Shown in pieces: positions 7,956 through 14,463 of a stretch of DNA of 14,998 nucleotides (positions are counted from its first letter, which is position 1; each line of letters starts with the position of its first letter). The DNA comes from Actinomycetota bacterium (GTDB taxonomy: Bacteria > Actinomycetota > Actinomycetes > Mycobacteriales > Jatrophihabitantaceae). The stretch is taken from NCBI GenBank assembly GCA_019241805.1, contig JAFAWL010000214.1:1-14998 (forward strand), written 5' to 3'. The notes under the pieces were generated by a model. It did not search any database. It had not been told where the DNA came from and was given only the letters and a program-made list of their open reading frames with translations. The translations under genes and the position numbers were made by a program.

Positions 7956-10651
7956 GCGCCGTCTCGATCGTGGTCGCCGGCGGACATTCCGCCGGTCACA
8001 TCGAGCCGGCGATGGCGGTCGCTGACGCGGTCCGGCGCCTCGATCCGACGGCGCGGGTGACGGCGGTAGGTACCGTTCGCGGACTGGACACCACGCTGAT
8101 CCCCGCCCGGGGCTACCCGCTCGAACTCATCCCGCCGGTGCCCCTGCCGCGTCGGATCAACCGCGACCTCGTTCGTGTACCGACGCGACTGCGCGACGCG
8201 GTCGCCGCGGCGAGTGCCGTACTCGACCGCGTCGATGCCGACGTGGTAATGGGCTTCGGCAGCTACGTCGCGCTGCCCAGTTACCTGGCCGCGCATCGCC
8301 GCGGTGTGCCGGTCGTCGTGCATGAGGCGAACGCCCATCCGGGACTGGCCAATCGGCTGGCCGCGCGGCTCACCACCCACGTCTACACCGCTTCGCCCGC
8401 GATCAAACTCGCCCATGCGACGCCGATCGGGATCCCGTTACGGCCGGCGATCGCCAAGTTGCGTCCGGCCGAACTACGCGCTCAGGCCCGGGCCGACTTC
8501 GGCCTCGATCCCGACCGAGTGACGTTGCTCGTCACCGGCGGTTCGCAGGGCGCGCAGACGATCAACGACGCGGTCCGGGGCTGTGCGGACGCCTTGGCAG
8601 CGGCCGGCGTCCAGGTCCTGCACATCCCGGGACCCAACAACGCCTTCCGGGCACCGGACGTGGCTACCCCTTACGTCGTGCTGCCGTTCGTCGATCGGAT
8701 GGACCTGGCCTACGCCGCGGCCGACTTTGTGCTATGCCGCAGCGGAGCGATGACCTGCGCCGAACTCACCGCGGTCGGTCTACCGGCGGCGTATGTGCCG
8801 TTGCCCTTGCGCGGCGGCGAGCAACGCACCAATGCCGAACCGATCGTCGCGGCCGGCGGCGGCTTACTGGTCGACAACGCCGAACTGAGCCCGGACTGGA
8901 TTCTCGCGAACGTGCTGCCGTGTTTGCTGGACCTCGACCGTCTGGCGGCGATGGCCCGAGCCGCTGAGCGTGCGGGGGAGCGGGACGCCGACGTGGTGCT
9001 CGCTCGCGCGGTGCTCGCCGTCGCCCGGCAACATCGGGATTGGCGCCGGTGGCACTGGCAACCGCACCCGCAACATTCCGGCTCTTCCGCGCGACCGCCG
9101 GCCGTTGAATCCACCTCGGCCGGCGGCGCGGGCCGACCGGTGCGCGATGCCGACGCGAACCGTCCGGCCGATTGGGCCGCGCCCGGTGCGGCCTTGGTGC
9201 GCAGTGCGGCCACCGACGTCGTACCGAGGCTCGCCTCGCTGGGGCGGGTGCACATCATGGGGATCGCCGGCGCGGGCATGAGCGGGTTGGCCCGCATTCT
9301 GGTCGCCCGCGGTGTCGAGGTCAGTGGCTGCGAGGCGCGCGAATCGGCCACGGTAGCGGCCTTGCGGGCGGTGGGCGCGAACGTGCTGGTCGGACATTCG
9401 ACCGATCACCTGGCGGCCGCCGACAGCTTCGTCTACACGACCGCGATCAATCCCCAGCACCCGGAAATGATTGCTGCCCGTGGCAGCGGCAAGCCCTTCC
9501 TGCGTCGCGCCGCCGCGCTGGCCGCGGCGCTGGAGGACAAGCGCAGCATCGCCGTCGCCGGTACCCACGGCAAGACGACCACGACATCGCTTCTGACCGT
9601 GGGCGCGCAGGCGTGCGGCCTCGATCCCTCGTTCGCCATCGGGGGCAACCTCTATGAGACCGGTCTGAACGCTCACCTCGGCACCGGCGAAATCGCGATC
9701 GTGGAAGCCGACGAAAGCGACGGCTCCTTCCTGCTCATGCGTCCGGCGGCCGCGGTCATCACCAACGTGGAAGCAGATCACCTGGAGAACCACGGCGATC
9801 TGGCCGGCATCTTCCGAGCGTTCGAACAGTTCGTCGATCGGGTCGATCCGGTCGGACTCGTGTTGGCCTGCGCCGATCAGGACGGCGCGGTGCGCATCGC
9901 CGACTATGCCCGCGGCCTCGGGCGACGGGTATTGACCTACGGCGAGTCGGCTACAGCCGATGTTCGCGTCGAGTCGATCGAAGAGCGGCCCGACGGGGTG
10001 TCCTTCGTCGTCCAGGGCGGCCCGTTGGCGCGGACGCCGGTGCGCGTCGCACGTCTGGTCGGGCGGCATATGGCGCTGAACGCCGCGGCCGCGCTGGTGC
10101 TCGCCGCCGATCAGCAGATGGACATCGCCACCATCGTGGCCCGCTGGGATGGCTTCGGCGGAGTGCACCGACGCTTCGAACGACACGGCGAGGCCAACGG
10201 TGTGCGCGTGTACGACGACTACGCGCACCATCCGACCGAGATCGCGGCCGAACTGAGCGCGGCCCGCTCCGTCGCGGGGTCCGGTCGGTTGATCGCGGTG
10301 TTCCAGCCGGGCACCTACAGTCGCACGCAGACCTTCGCCCGCGAGTTCGCGGCCGCGATGGCCATCGCCGACATCGCCGTGGTGATGGACATCTTCCCGG
10401 CGCGCGAGGAGCCGATTCCAGGCGTAAGTGGCGCGACGATCGCCGATCTCATTCCGTTGTCGGTCGATCGGGTCGTGTACGAGCCGAGTTTCTCCGCCGT
10501 TCCGGCACGGATCGCCGCGCTCGCCGCGCCGGGTGATCTGGTCCTGACGATGGGCATCGGCAACGTCTATCTGCTGTGTGGGGAGATTCTCGCAGCGATC
10601 GGCAAGGCCGGCGCGACCGGCGGGTCCCCGTCTCAGAGGGACGCGAAATGA
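7952..10651 (+). CDS. MurG-MurC fusion: lipid II synthase joined to UDP-MurNAc:L-alanine ligase
   Basis: One frame of 899 codons with ATG start 7952. Residues 1-363 are a full MurG (GT28), which adds GlcNAc to lipid I at the inner membrane face. The glycine-rich loop reads GGHSAGHIEP (10-19, conserved His16); MGFGSYVALPSYLAA, HEANAHPGLANRLAAR, TGGSQGAQTIN, CRSGAMTCAEL and GGEQRTNAEP follow. Residues 364-429 form a hydrophilic linker rich in Pro, Ser, Ala, Arg and Trp/His at its start. Residues 430-899 are a full MurC, which ligates L-alanine to UDP-MurNAc: RVHIMGIAGAGMSG (432-445), AGTHGKTTTT (536-545, Lys541), VEADESDGS, DYAHHP (756-761), FQPGTYSRT. I read the linker codon by codon (9002-9280) and found no stop. 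In most actinobacteria murG and murC are separate adjacent genes. An internal MurC start, for example GTG 9140 or 9197, is possible, but neither has a visible ribosome binding site. The stop overlaps ftsQ as ATGA. Confidence 0.93.
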   Translation: MSAVSIVVAGGHSAGHIEPAMAVADAVRRLDPTARVTAVGTVRGLDTTLIPARGYPLELIPPVPLPRRINRDLVRVPTRLRDAVAAASAVLDRVDADVVMGFGSYVALPSYLAAHRRGVPVVVHEANAHPGLANRLAARLTTHVYTASPAIKLAHATPIGIPLRPAIAKLRPAELRAQARADFGLDPDRVTLLVTGGSQGAQTINDAVRGCADALAAAGVQVLHIPGPNNAFRAPDVATPYVVLPFVDRMDLAYAAADFVLCRSGAMTCAELTAVGLPAAYVPLPLRGGEQRTNAEPIVAAGGGLLVDNAELSPDWILANVLPCLLDLDRLAAMARAAERAGERDADVVLARAVLAVARQHRDWRRWHWQPHPQHSGSSARPPAVESTSAGGAGRPVRDADANRPADWAAPGAALVRSAATDVVPRLASLGRVHIMGIAGAGMSGLARILVARGVEVSGCEARESATVAALRAVGANVLVGHSTDHLAAADSFVYTTAINPQHPEMIAARGSGKPFLRRAAALAAALEDKRSIAVAGTHGKTTTTSLLTVGAQACGLDPSFAIGGNLYETGLNAHLGTGEIAIVEADESDGSFLLMRPAAAVITNVEADHLENHGDLAGIFRAFEQFVDRVDPVGLVLACADQDGAVRIADYARGLGRRVLTYGESATADVRVESIEERPDGVSFVVQGGPLARTPVRVARLVGRHMALNAAAALVLAADQQMDIATIVARWDGFGGVHRRFERHGEANGVRVYDDYAHHPTEIAAELSAARSVAGSGRLIAVFQPGTYSRTQTFAREFAAAMAIADIAVVMDIFPAREEPIPGVSGATIADLIPLSVDRVVYEPSFSAVPARIAALAAPGDLVLTMGIGNVYLLCGEILAAIGKAGATGGSPSQRDAK
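9041..9241 (+). other. Interdomain linker of the MurG-MurC fusion
   Basis: Codons 364-430 of the fused gene encode a low-complexity hydrophilic stretch. It begins with a Trp/His/Arg cluster (WRRWHWQPHPQH) and continues with Ser, Pro, Ala, Gly, Arg and Asp. It matches neither conserved domain and would serve as a flexible tether. In-frame GTG codons at 9140 and 9197 and TTG at 9194 are the only plausible sites for a separate MurC start. The bases before them show no clear Shine-Dalgarno sequence. Confidence 0.75.
10635..10641 (+). promoter_or_regulatory. Ribosome binding site of ftsQ
   Basis: AGAGGGA at the end of the murC part lies six bases before the ATG at 10648. It selects this ATG over the open upstream frame that begins at 10576 inside murC. 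Confidence 0.65.
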
Positions 10652-11361
10652 CGATGACCACCGATCGACCAGGACGGGTCGTCCCGGCGGCGTCTCGTCC
10701 TCGAACGGTGTTCTTGGCGGCTGCCGCCGTGGTGCTGCTCACAGTGGTGGGCCTGATCGTTCTTTTTTTCACGCCGGTGTTCGGTGTGCGCACCGTCCGG
10801 GTGGTGGGTGCGCGGACGGTGTCCGCCGACACCGTCCGAAGCAGTGCCGCGATCGCCGACGGCACGCCTCTGGTCCGGGTCGACACCTCCGCCGCGCGCG
10901 CCCGGGTCCTCCACCTGCCTGGTGTCGCTGGCGCGAGCGTGCACGTCGCCTACCCGTCCACCGTGGTCATCACGATCGAGGAACGGACCGCTGTCGGCTA
11001 CATCCGGGACAGCGCCGCCCGCTTCTCGCTCGTCGATTCGCACGGAGTGGAGTACCGCGTCGAGTCGAAGGTCCCCGCCGCCTTGCCACGCTTCGACCTG
11101 CCCACCGGGACCGCCGCCGCGAGCACCCTTTCCTCGGCGGCTGCCGTCGCCGCGGCGTTGCCCGTCGACGTCCGGGCCAAGGTGGTGACGATCAGCGCCG
11201 ACACCCCCGACTCGATCCGCTTGGTGCTCTCGGACGATCGCGTCGTCATCTGGGGTGACGCATCGCAGAGCGCGCTCAAGGGGCGCTTGCTGCCGCCTTT
11301 GCTCACCCGGTCCGGACACACGATCGACGTCTCCGACCCGGCGCTCGTCGTCGTCGGCTGA
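10648..11361 (+). CDS. ftsQ: FtsQ, divisome POTRA-domain membrane protein
   Basis: Bitopic inner-membrane protein that links early and late divisome proteins. Starting at ATG 10648, which overlaps the fusion stop as ATGA and has a good ribosome binding site, gives 237 residues. The frame is open back to 10576, but that part lies within the MurC domain. There is a short cytoplasmic N terminus of about 20 residues. One transmembrane segment spans about residues 20-45 (TVFLAAAAVVLLTVVGLIVL at its core). A POTRA domain begins immediately after it with FGVRTVRVVGARTVSADTV and contains GTPLVRVD, LPGVAGASVHVAYPSTVVI and the EERTAVGYI strand. The rest is the beta domain usual for FtsQ/DivIB. The protein is shorter than mycobacterial FtsQ, mainly because the cytoplasmic N terminus is short. 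Position between murC and ftsZ is the standard place for ftsQ. Confidence 0.94.
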   Translation: MTMTTDRPGRVVPAASRPRTVFLAAAAVVLLTVVGLIVLFFTPVFGVRTVRVVGARTVSADTVRSSAAIADGTPLVRVDTSAARARVLHLPGVAGASVHVAYPSTVVITIEERTAVGYIRDSAARFSLVDSHGVEYRVESKVPAALPRFDLPTGTAAASTLSSAAAVAAALPVDVRAKVVTISADTPDSIRLVLSDDRVVIWGDASQSALKGRLLPPLLTRSGHTIDVSDPALVVVG

Positions 11362-11407
11362 CCACTGCGCGTCCGGCCAGCGCGATGCCGAGCAGCGCAC
11401 AATGAAG

Positions 11408-11437
11408 GGGAGTCGCGCCGCAGCACGGCGGACTCCC
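11408..11437 (+). terminator. Strong GC hairpin after ftsQ, possible terminator or attenuator
   Basis: GGGAGTC (11408-11414) pairs perfectly with GACTCCC (11431-11437). Inside it C11416 pairs with G11430 leaving G11415 bulged, and GCCG (11417-11420) pairs with CGGC (11426-11429) around a five-base CAGCA loop. That makes about 12 pairs, 46 bases after the ftsQ stop. No T-run follows, so it is not a classical intrinsic terminator. T-less hairpins are often proposed as terminators in actinobacteria. It could equally be a processing or pausing structure between ftsQ and ftsZ mRNA. Confidence 0.5.
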
Positions 11438-11507
11438 GGCGTGTCGCGCGGCGCGCCTGTCGTCGGTCCGGGGCAAGGCGAACTACCGTCATCCACATCG
11501 TCCTAGG

Positions 11508-11538
11508 TTGACATAACGTTAACGGTCTACTTGAGGAT
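11508..11538 (+). promoter_or_regulatory. Probable ftsZ promoter region
   Basis: A perfect -35 hexamer TTGACA occurs at 11508-11513, about 60 bases before the ftsZ start, inside the most AT-rich patch of the gap. The -10 is uncertain: GAGGAT at 11533-11538 has a 19-base spacer and only the conserved A and T positions. Alternatively TAACGT at 11514-11519 could itself be a -10 with a poor -35 upstream. The 8-base palindrome TAACGTTA (11514-11521) directly abuts the TTGACA and may be an operator. Confidence 0.45.
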
Positions 11539-11560
11539 GAGAGTTCATTGCAACGCCGAC

Positions 11561-11565
11561 GGAGG
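11561..11565 (+). promoter_or_regulatory. Ribosome binding site of ftsZ
   Basis: GGAGG at 11561-11565, eight bases before ATG 11574. It is the clearest Shine-Dalgarno sequence in the window and fits the need for high FtsZ levels. Confidence 0.85.
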
Positions 11566-11573
11566 TTTCGGAC

Positions 11574-12692
11574 ATGACAGCACCGCACAACTACCTCGCG
11601 GTCATCAAAGTCGTCGGCGTCGGCGGCGGCGGCGTCAACGCAGTCAACCGCATGATCGAGCACGGCCTCAAGGGCGTCGAGTTCATCGCCGTCAACACCG
11701 ATGCGCAGGCGCTGCTCATGAGTGACGCCGACGTCAAACTGGATGTCGGCCGTGAGCTGACCCGCGGTCTGGGCGCAGGGGCGCAGCCGGAGGTCGGTCG
11801 TAAGGCGGCCGAGGACCACAAGGACGAGATCGAAGAAGTCCTCAAGGGTGCCGACATGGTGTTCGTGACCGCTGGAGAGGGAGGCGGCACCGGCACCGGC
11901 GGTGCCCCGGTGATTGCCGGCATCGCACGCAAGCTCGGTGCCCTCACGATCGGCGTGGTCACCCGCCCGTTCTCCTTCGAGGGCAAGAAGCGGGCCAGCC
12001 AGGCCGAGGCCGGCATCGACGCGTTGCGGGCCGAATGCGACACGCTGATCGTGATTCCGAACGACCGGCTGTTGCAGATATCGGATCAGAACGTCTCGGT
12101 CATGGACGCCTTCCGCAGTGCCGACCAGGTGCTGCTCTCCGGCGTTCAGGGCATCACGGACCTGATCACCACGCCGGGCCTGATCAACCTCGACTTCGCC
12201 GACGTGAAGAGCGTCATGAGCGGCGCCGGCTCGGCGCTGATGGGCATCGGTTCGGCTCGCGGCGACGGCCGGGCCCGCGCCGCGGCTGAGATCGCGATCG
12301 CCAGCCCGCTGCTCGAGGCCAGCATGGACGGTGCGCACGGCGTGCTGCTGTCGATCTACGGCGGATCCGACCTAGGACTTTTCGAGATCAACGACGCGGC
12401 GTCGTTGGTCGCCGAGGCGGCGCATCCCGACGCGAACATCATCTTCGGTGCAGTGATCGACGACACGCTCGGCGACGAGGTACGGGTAACCGTCATCGCG
12501 GCTGGCTTCGACAGCGGCCAGTTGCCGTACAAGAAGGTCGAACTTCGCCGTGAGCAGGCGCCTTCGGCTGCCTCGACGGGCGAGGCTCCGACCGCGACCG
12601 CGAGTAGCGGGTGGGCCCTGCCGGCCTCCGCGGGGGAACGGACACCGGTCGGCCTCGACGAGGAGCTCGACGTTCCTGATTTCCTGAAGTAG
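11574..12692 (+). CDS. ftsZ: FtsZ, tubulin-like cell division GTPase
   Basis: Cytoplasmic GTPase that polymerises into the Z ring and recruits the divisome. The start is ATG 11574 with GGAGG at ideal spacing, giving 372 residues. The N-terminal nucleotide-binding part contains VVGVGGGGVNAVNRMI and the tubulin signature GGGTGTG at residues 103-109. RPFSFEGKKR and NDRLLQISD follow. The T7 catalytic loop NLDFADVKSVM starts at residue 205 (Asp207 and Asp210), and the C-terminal domain ends around residue 315 with VIAAGFDSGQ and following residues. A short variable linker of roughly 45-50 residues leads to the conserved C-terminal peptide DVPDFLK, the usual binding site for SepF and other partners. 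The ending DVPDFLK resembles Streptomyces/Frankia-type FtsZ more than the mycobacterial form. It is the first gene after the intergenic break and is followed after 3 bases by ylmE. Confidence 0.98.
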   Translation: MTAPHNYLAVIKVVGVGGGGVNAVNRMIEHGLKGVEFIAVNTDAQALLMSDADVKLDVGRELTRGLGAGAQPEVGRKAAEDHKDEIEEVLKGADMVFVTAGEGGGTGTGGAPVIAGIARKLGALTIGVVTRPFSFEGKKRASQAEAGIDALRAECDTLIVIPNDRLLQISDQNVSVMDAFRSADQVLLSGVQGITDLITTPGLINLDFADVKSVMSGAGSALMGIGSARGDGRARAAAEIAIASPLLEASMDGAHGVLLSIYGGSDLGLFEINDAASLVAEAAHPDANIIFGAVIDDTLGDEVRVTVIAAGFDSGQLPYKKVELRREQAPSAASTGEAPTATASSGWALPASAGERTPVGLDEELDVPDFLK

Positions 12693-12695
12693 CCG

Positions 12696-13442
12696 GTGAT
12701 CGGCTCGAAGGAGCCCAGCGGGCCGCCGGAGTCCTTTCGCCGCGCCGAGATAGTCGCCGGGCTGGCCCGGGTCCGGACCCGTCTGGTCGAGGCGGCCGAA
12801 GCCGCCGATCGCGATCCGCGCTCGATCACGCTCATCGCCGTCACCAAGACCTTCGCAGCGGTGGACGCCGCCACGCTGGTCTCGCTCGGCGTGCGGGAGC
12901 TTGGTGAGAATCGCGATCAAGAGGCTCGGCCGAAGGCGGCCGAGGTCGCGAGGTTGCGCCCGGATGACGAGGTGCGCTGGCATTTCGTCGGACAGCTGCA
13001 GAGGAACAAAGCCCGCTCGGTCGCTCGCTACGCCCATTGGGTGCATACGGTCGACCGGCCGGCCGTGGCCGACGCGCTTGCCCGGTCCGTCGAGAACCTC
13101 GACCGCGACCCGCTACCGGTACTGATCCAGCTCAGCCTCGACGGTAATCCGGCGCGCGGTGGGGTGGCGGCCGGCGGGCTGGCTGCCCTGGCCGACCATG
13201 TCGCCGGTCTCCCCGGCGTTCGCCTACTGGGTCTGATGGCCGTCGCGCCGCTAGGCCAGGACCCCGACCGAGCCTTCGCCGCGCTGGCTGGGCGCAGCGC
13301 CGAACTGCGCCGGTCGCATCCCGACGCAGAGGTGATCTCAGCCGGGATGAGCGCGGATCTAGAAGCGGCCATCAGACACGGCGCGACACACGTGCGCGTC
13401 GGCTCGGCGTTGCTCGGCCGCAGAAGCCCCGATCTCGGCTAG
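12696..13442 (+). CDS. YlmE/YggS-family pyridoxal phosphate-binding protein
   Basis: A 248-residue member of the YggS/PROSC (YBL036C) family. These are single-domain PLP-binding barrel proteins involved in PLP and amino-acid homeostasis and not known to catalyse a dedicated reaction. The PLP lysine is Lys51 in LIAVTKTF. WHFVGQLQRNKARSV, the GLMAV strand and SAGMSADLEAAIRHGATHVRVGSALLGRR (Met218 in GMS) complete the family signatures. GTG 12696 is the only start that keeps the N terminus. It lies 3 bases after the ftsZ stop and has no clear ribosome binding site, so coupling to ftsZ is likely. The gene normally sits here in the ftsZ-ylmD-ylmE-sepF arrangement, but ylmD (yfiH/pgeF) is absent. 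YggS and ylmE are both used as names for such genes; I leave the symbol blank. Confidence 0.92.
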   Translation: MIGSKEPSGPPESFRRAEIVAGLARVRTRLVEAAEAADRDPRSITLIAVTKTFAAVDAATLVSLGVRELGENRDQEARPKAAEVARLRPDDEVRWHFVGQLQRNKARSVARYAHWVHTVDRPAVADALARSVENLDRDPLPVLIQLSLDGNPARGGVAAGGLAALADHVAGLPGVRLLGLMAVAPLGQDPDRAFAALAGRSAELRRSHPDAEVISAGMSADLEAAIRHGATHVRVGSALLGRRSPDLG

Positions 13443-13467
13443 CGTGCTGGCCAGACAGGCAACTAGT

Positions 13468-13472
13468 GGAGG
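13468..13472 (+). promoter_or_regulatory. Ribosome binding site of sepF
   Basis: GGAGG within 13468-13472, six bases before ATG 13479. It decides this start within the 36-base gap after the ylmE stop. Confidence 0.8.
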
Positions 13473-13478
13473 TTCCCA

Positions 13479-14003
13479 ATGCCCGGAGCGATGCGCAAGA
13501 TGGGCGTCTACCTCGGTTTGGTCGAGGACGACGATCCGTTCGTGGACGCGCCCGAGGCGTATGACCGCGTACCCGCGCGGGCGGCCGAGTACGCGGGCGA
13601 GTCGCGCCGTTCGGCCGACTACCCAGGCGAGTCTCGCCGATCCGCGTCCGCCGAACTGGCGCATCCGGCACCGCGCGAGTGGGCCGAGCCGGAACTGGCC
13701 GACTACGCCGACTACGACTATCCGTCCTATCGGATCACCACGTTGCACCCCCGGACGTACAACGAGGCCCGCACGATCGGCGAACACTTCCGGTCGGGCA
13801 CCCCGGTGATCATGAACCTCTCCGAGATGGACGATGCCGACGCCAAGCGTCTGGTCGACTTCGCCGCGGGGCTCACGTTCGGGCTGCACGGCCGGATCGA
13901 ACGGGTGACGGCCAAGGTGTTCCTGCTCTCGCCGGCCAACGTCACCGTGACGGCGCAGGACAAGGCCCGTATCGCCGAGGGCGGATTCTTCAACCAGTCC
14001 TGA
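13479..14003 (+). CDS. sepF: SepF, FtsZ membrane anchor
   Basis: Protein that binds the FtsZ C-terminal peptide and tethers the Z ring to the membrane. It takes the place of FtsA, which is absent here as in other actinobacteria. The start is ATG 13479 with a good ribosome binding site, giving 174 residues. The N terminus (MPGAMRKMGVYLGLVEDDD) begins with a probable amphipathic membrane-binding helix. A hydrophilic, partly acidic linker spans about residues 20-85 and carries two tandem 10-residue repeats at 37-46 and 47-56 (EYAGESRRSA, DYPGESRRSA). The conserved SepF core runs from about residue 88 to the end: HPRTYNEARTIGEHFRSG, VIMNLSEMDDADAKRLVDFA, GLTFGLHGRIERV and VFLLSPANVTVTAQD. The position after ftsZ-ylmE and before yggT matches the actinobacterial standard. 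Confidence 0.96.
   Translation: MPGAMRKMGVYLGLVEDDDPFVDAPEAYDRVPARAAEYAGESRRSADYPGESRRSASAELAHPAPREWAEPELADYADYDYPSYRITTLHPRTYNEARTIGEHFRSGTPVIMNLSEMDDADAKRLVDFAAGLTFGLHGRIERVTAKVFLLSPANVTVTAQDKARIAEGGFFNQS
13587..13646 (+). repeat. Tandem 30-base repeat in the SepF linker
   Basis: Two adjacent 30-base units (13587-13616 and 13617-13646) encode EYAGESRRSA and DYPGESRRSA. The eight identical positions of ten differ partly at synonymous sites, so the duplication is not very recent. A Tyr/Asp-rich stretch (DYADYDYPSYR) follows shortly after. Confidence 0.8.
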
Positions 14004-14175
14004 CCGGTCGACGGCTAGGGGTTCGGCGGCGGGATTGGCGTGCCCGGCGAGCGCACTGGCACGATGGGCACCACGGCTTGCGGTTGCCCTGATCAGCGCC
14101 GCTAGTCGTGTCGGGCGGATCCGCACGGTCGTGTCGACCCGCGTCGGACCCTCATGAGACGAGGTGGAGCGGGCG
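14004..14175 (+). other. sepF-yggT intergenic region, 172 bases
   Basis: No gene is supported here. A 10-base palindrome GCGGATCCGC lies at 14115-14124, flanked by two copies of GTCGTGTCG (14105-14113 and 14128-14136). GTGCC/GGCAC arms near 14040-14065 could form a weak hairpin. I see no convincing promoter hexamers. Confidence 0.5.
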
Positions 14176-14463
14176 ATGCACGTCGTATGGGCGTCGCTCG
14201 CACTGGTCTTGTGGGTGTACTACCTGATTCTGTGGGCGCGGATCCTGGTCGATGCGACGCGAATGTTCGCGCGGTCGTGGCGACCGGCCGGGGTGACTGC
14301 GGTCGGCATCGAACTCGTGTATTCCGGCACCGAGTTCCTGATCCGTCCGATCCGTCGGCTCTGTCCGCCGGTGCGAATCGGCGGGGCCAGCGTCGACTTC
14401 AGCGTCCTAATTCTGCTTATCGCTATCCTTGCGCTTCGCTGGGTCCTGTTCCAGCTGCCCTAA
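14176..14463 (+). CDS. YggT-family small membrane protein
   Basis: A 95-residue integral membrane protein of the YggT family, of uncertain function, encoded between sepF and divIVA in most actinobacteria. Two hydrophobic segments are visible, about residues 4-27 (WASLALVLWVYYLILWARIL) and 73-93 (SVLILLIAILALRWVLF). Between them lies the family signature region with RSWRPAG and IRPIRRLCPP, corresponding to the usual PxxxLRRxxPP. I chose ATG 14176 because GGAG at 14166-14169 sits six bases ahead and the length then matches mycobacterial homologues. The in-frame GTG at 14164 would add four residues and has its GAGG too close to the start. A role in osmotic adaptation or in division-linked membrane work has been proposed for the family; the sequence does not settle it. 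Confidence 0.88.
   Translation: MHVVWASLALVLWVYYLILWARILVDATRMFARSWRPAGVTAVGIELVYSGTEFLIRPIRRLCPPVRIGGASVDFSVLILLIAILALRWVLFQLP

Larger units (their letters stand above)
11362..11573 (+). other. ftsQ-ftsZ intergenic region, 212 bases
   Basis: This is the longest gap in the window and the main break in an otherwise overlapping operon. No convincing gene is present: an 83-codon frame running from 11255 to 11506 starts inside ftsQ and has no recognisable product. The gap holds a strong hairpin (11408-11437), a TTGACA box followed by an AT-rich palindromic stretch (11508-11521), and the ftsZ ribosome binding site. This suggests that ftsZ has its own promoter in addition to read-through from upstream. 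Confidence 0.7.

Noticed and set aside
8993..8995. GTG after a GGGGGAG stretch as a separate MurC start
   Set aside because: It lies before the end of the MurG domain and would add MurG C-terminal sequence to MurC; spacing to the G-rich stretch is too long.
8864..10231. 455-codon minus-strand open frame opposite murG-murC
   Set aside because: The opposite strand carries conserved MurC motifs. The antisense translation is low complexity with no recognisable domain.
11255..11506. Small gene of 83 codons in the ftsQ-ftsZ gap
   Set aside because: It starts inside ftsQ, has no ribosome binding site or recognisable product, and spans the hairpin.
10998..12338. 446-codon minus-strand open frame opposite ftsQ and ftsZ
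   Set aside because: It covers the ftsZ signatures in antisense and shows no domain; high GC makes long antisense frames common.
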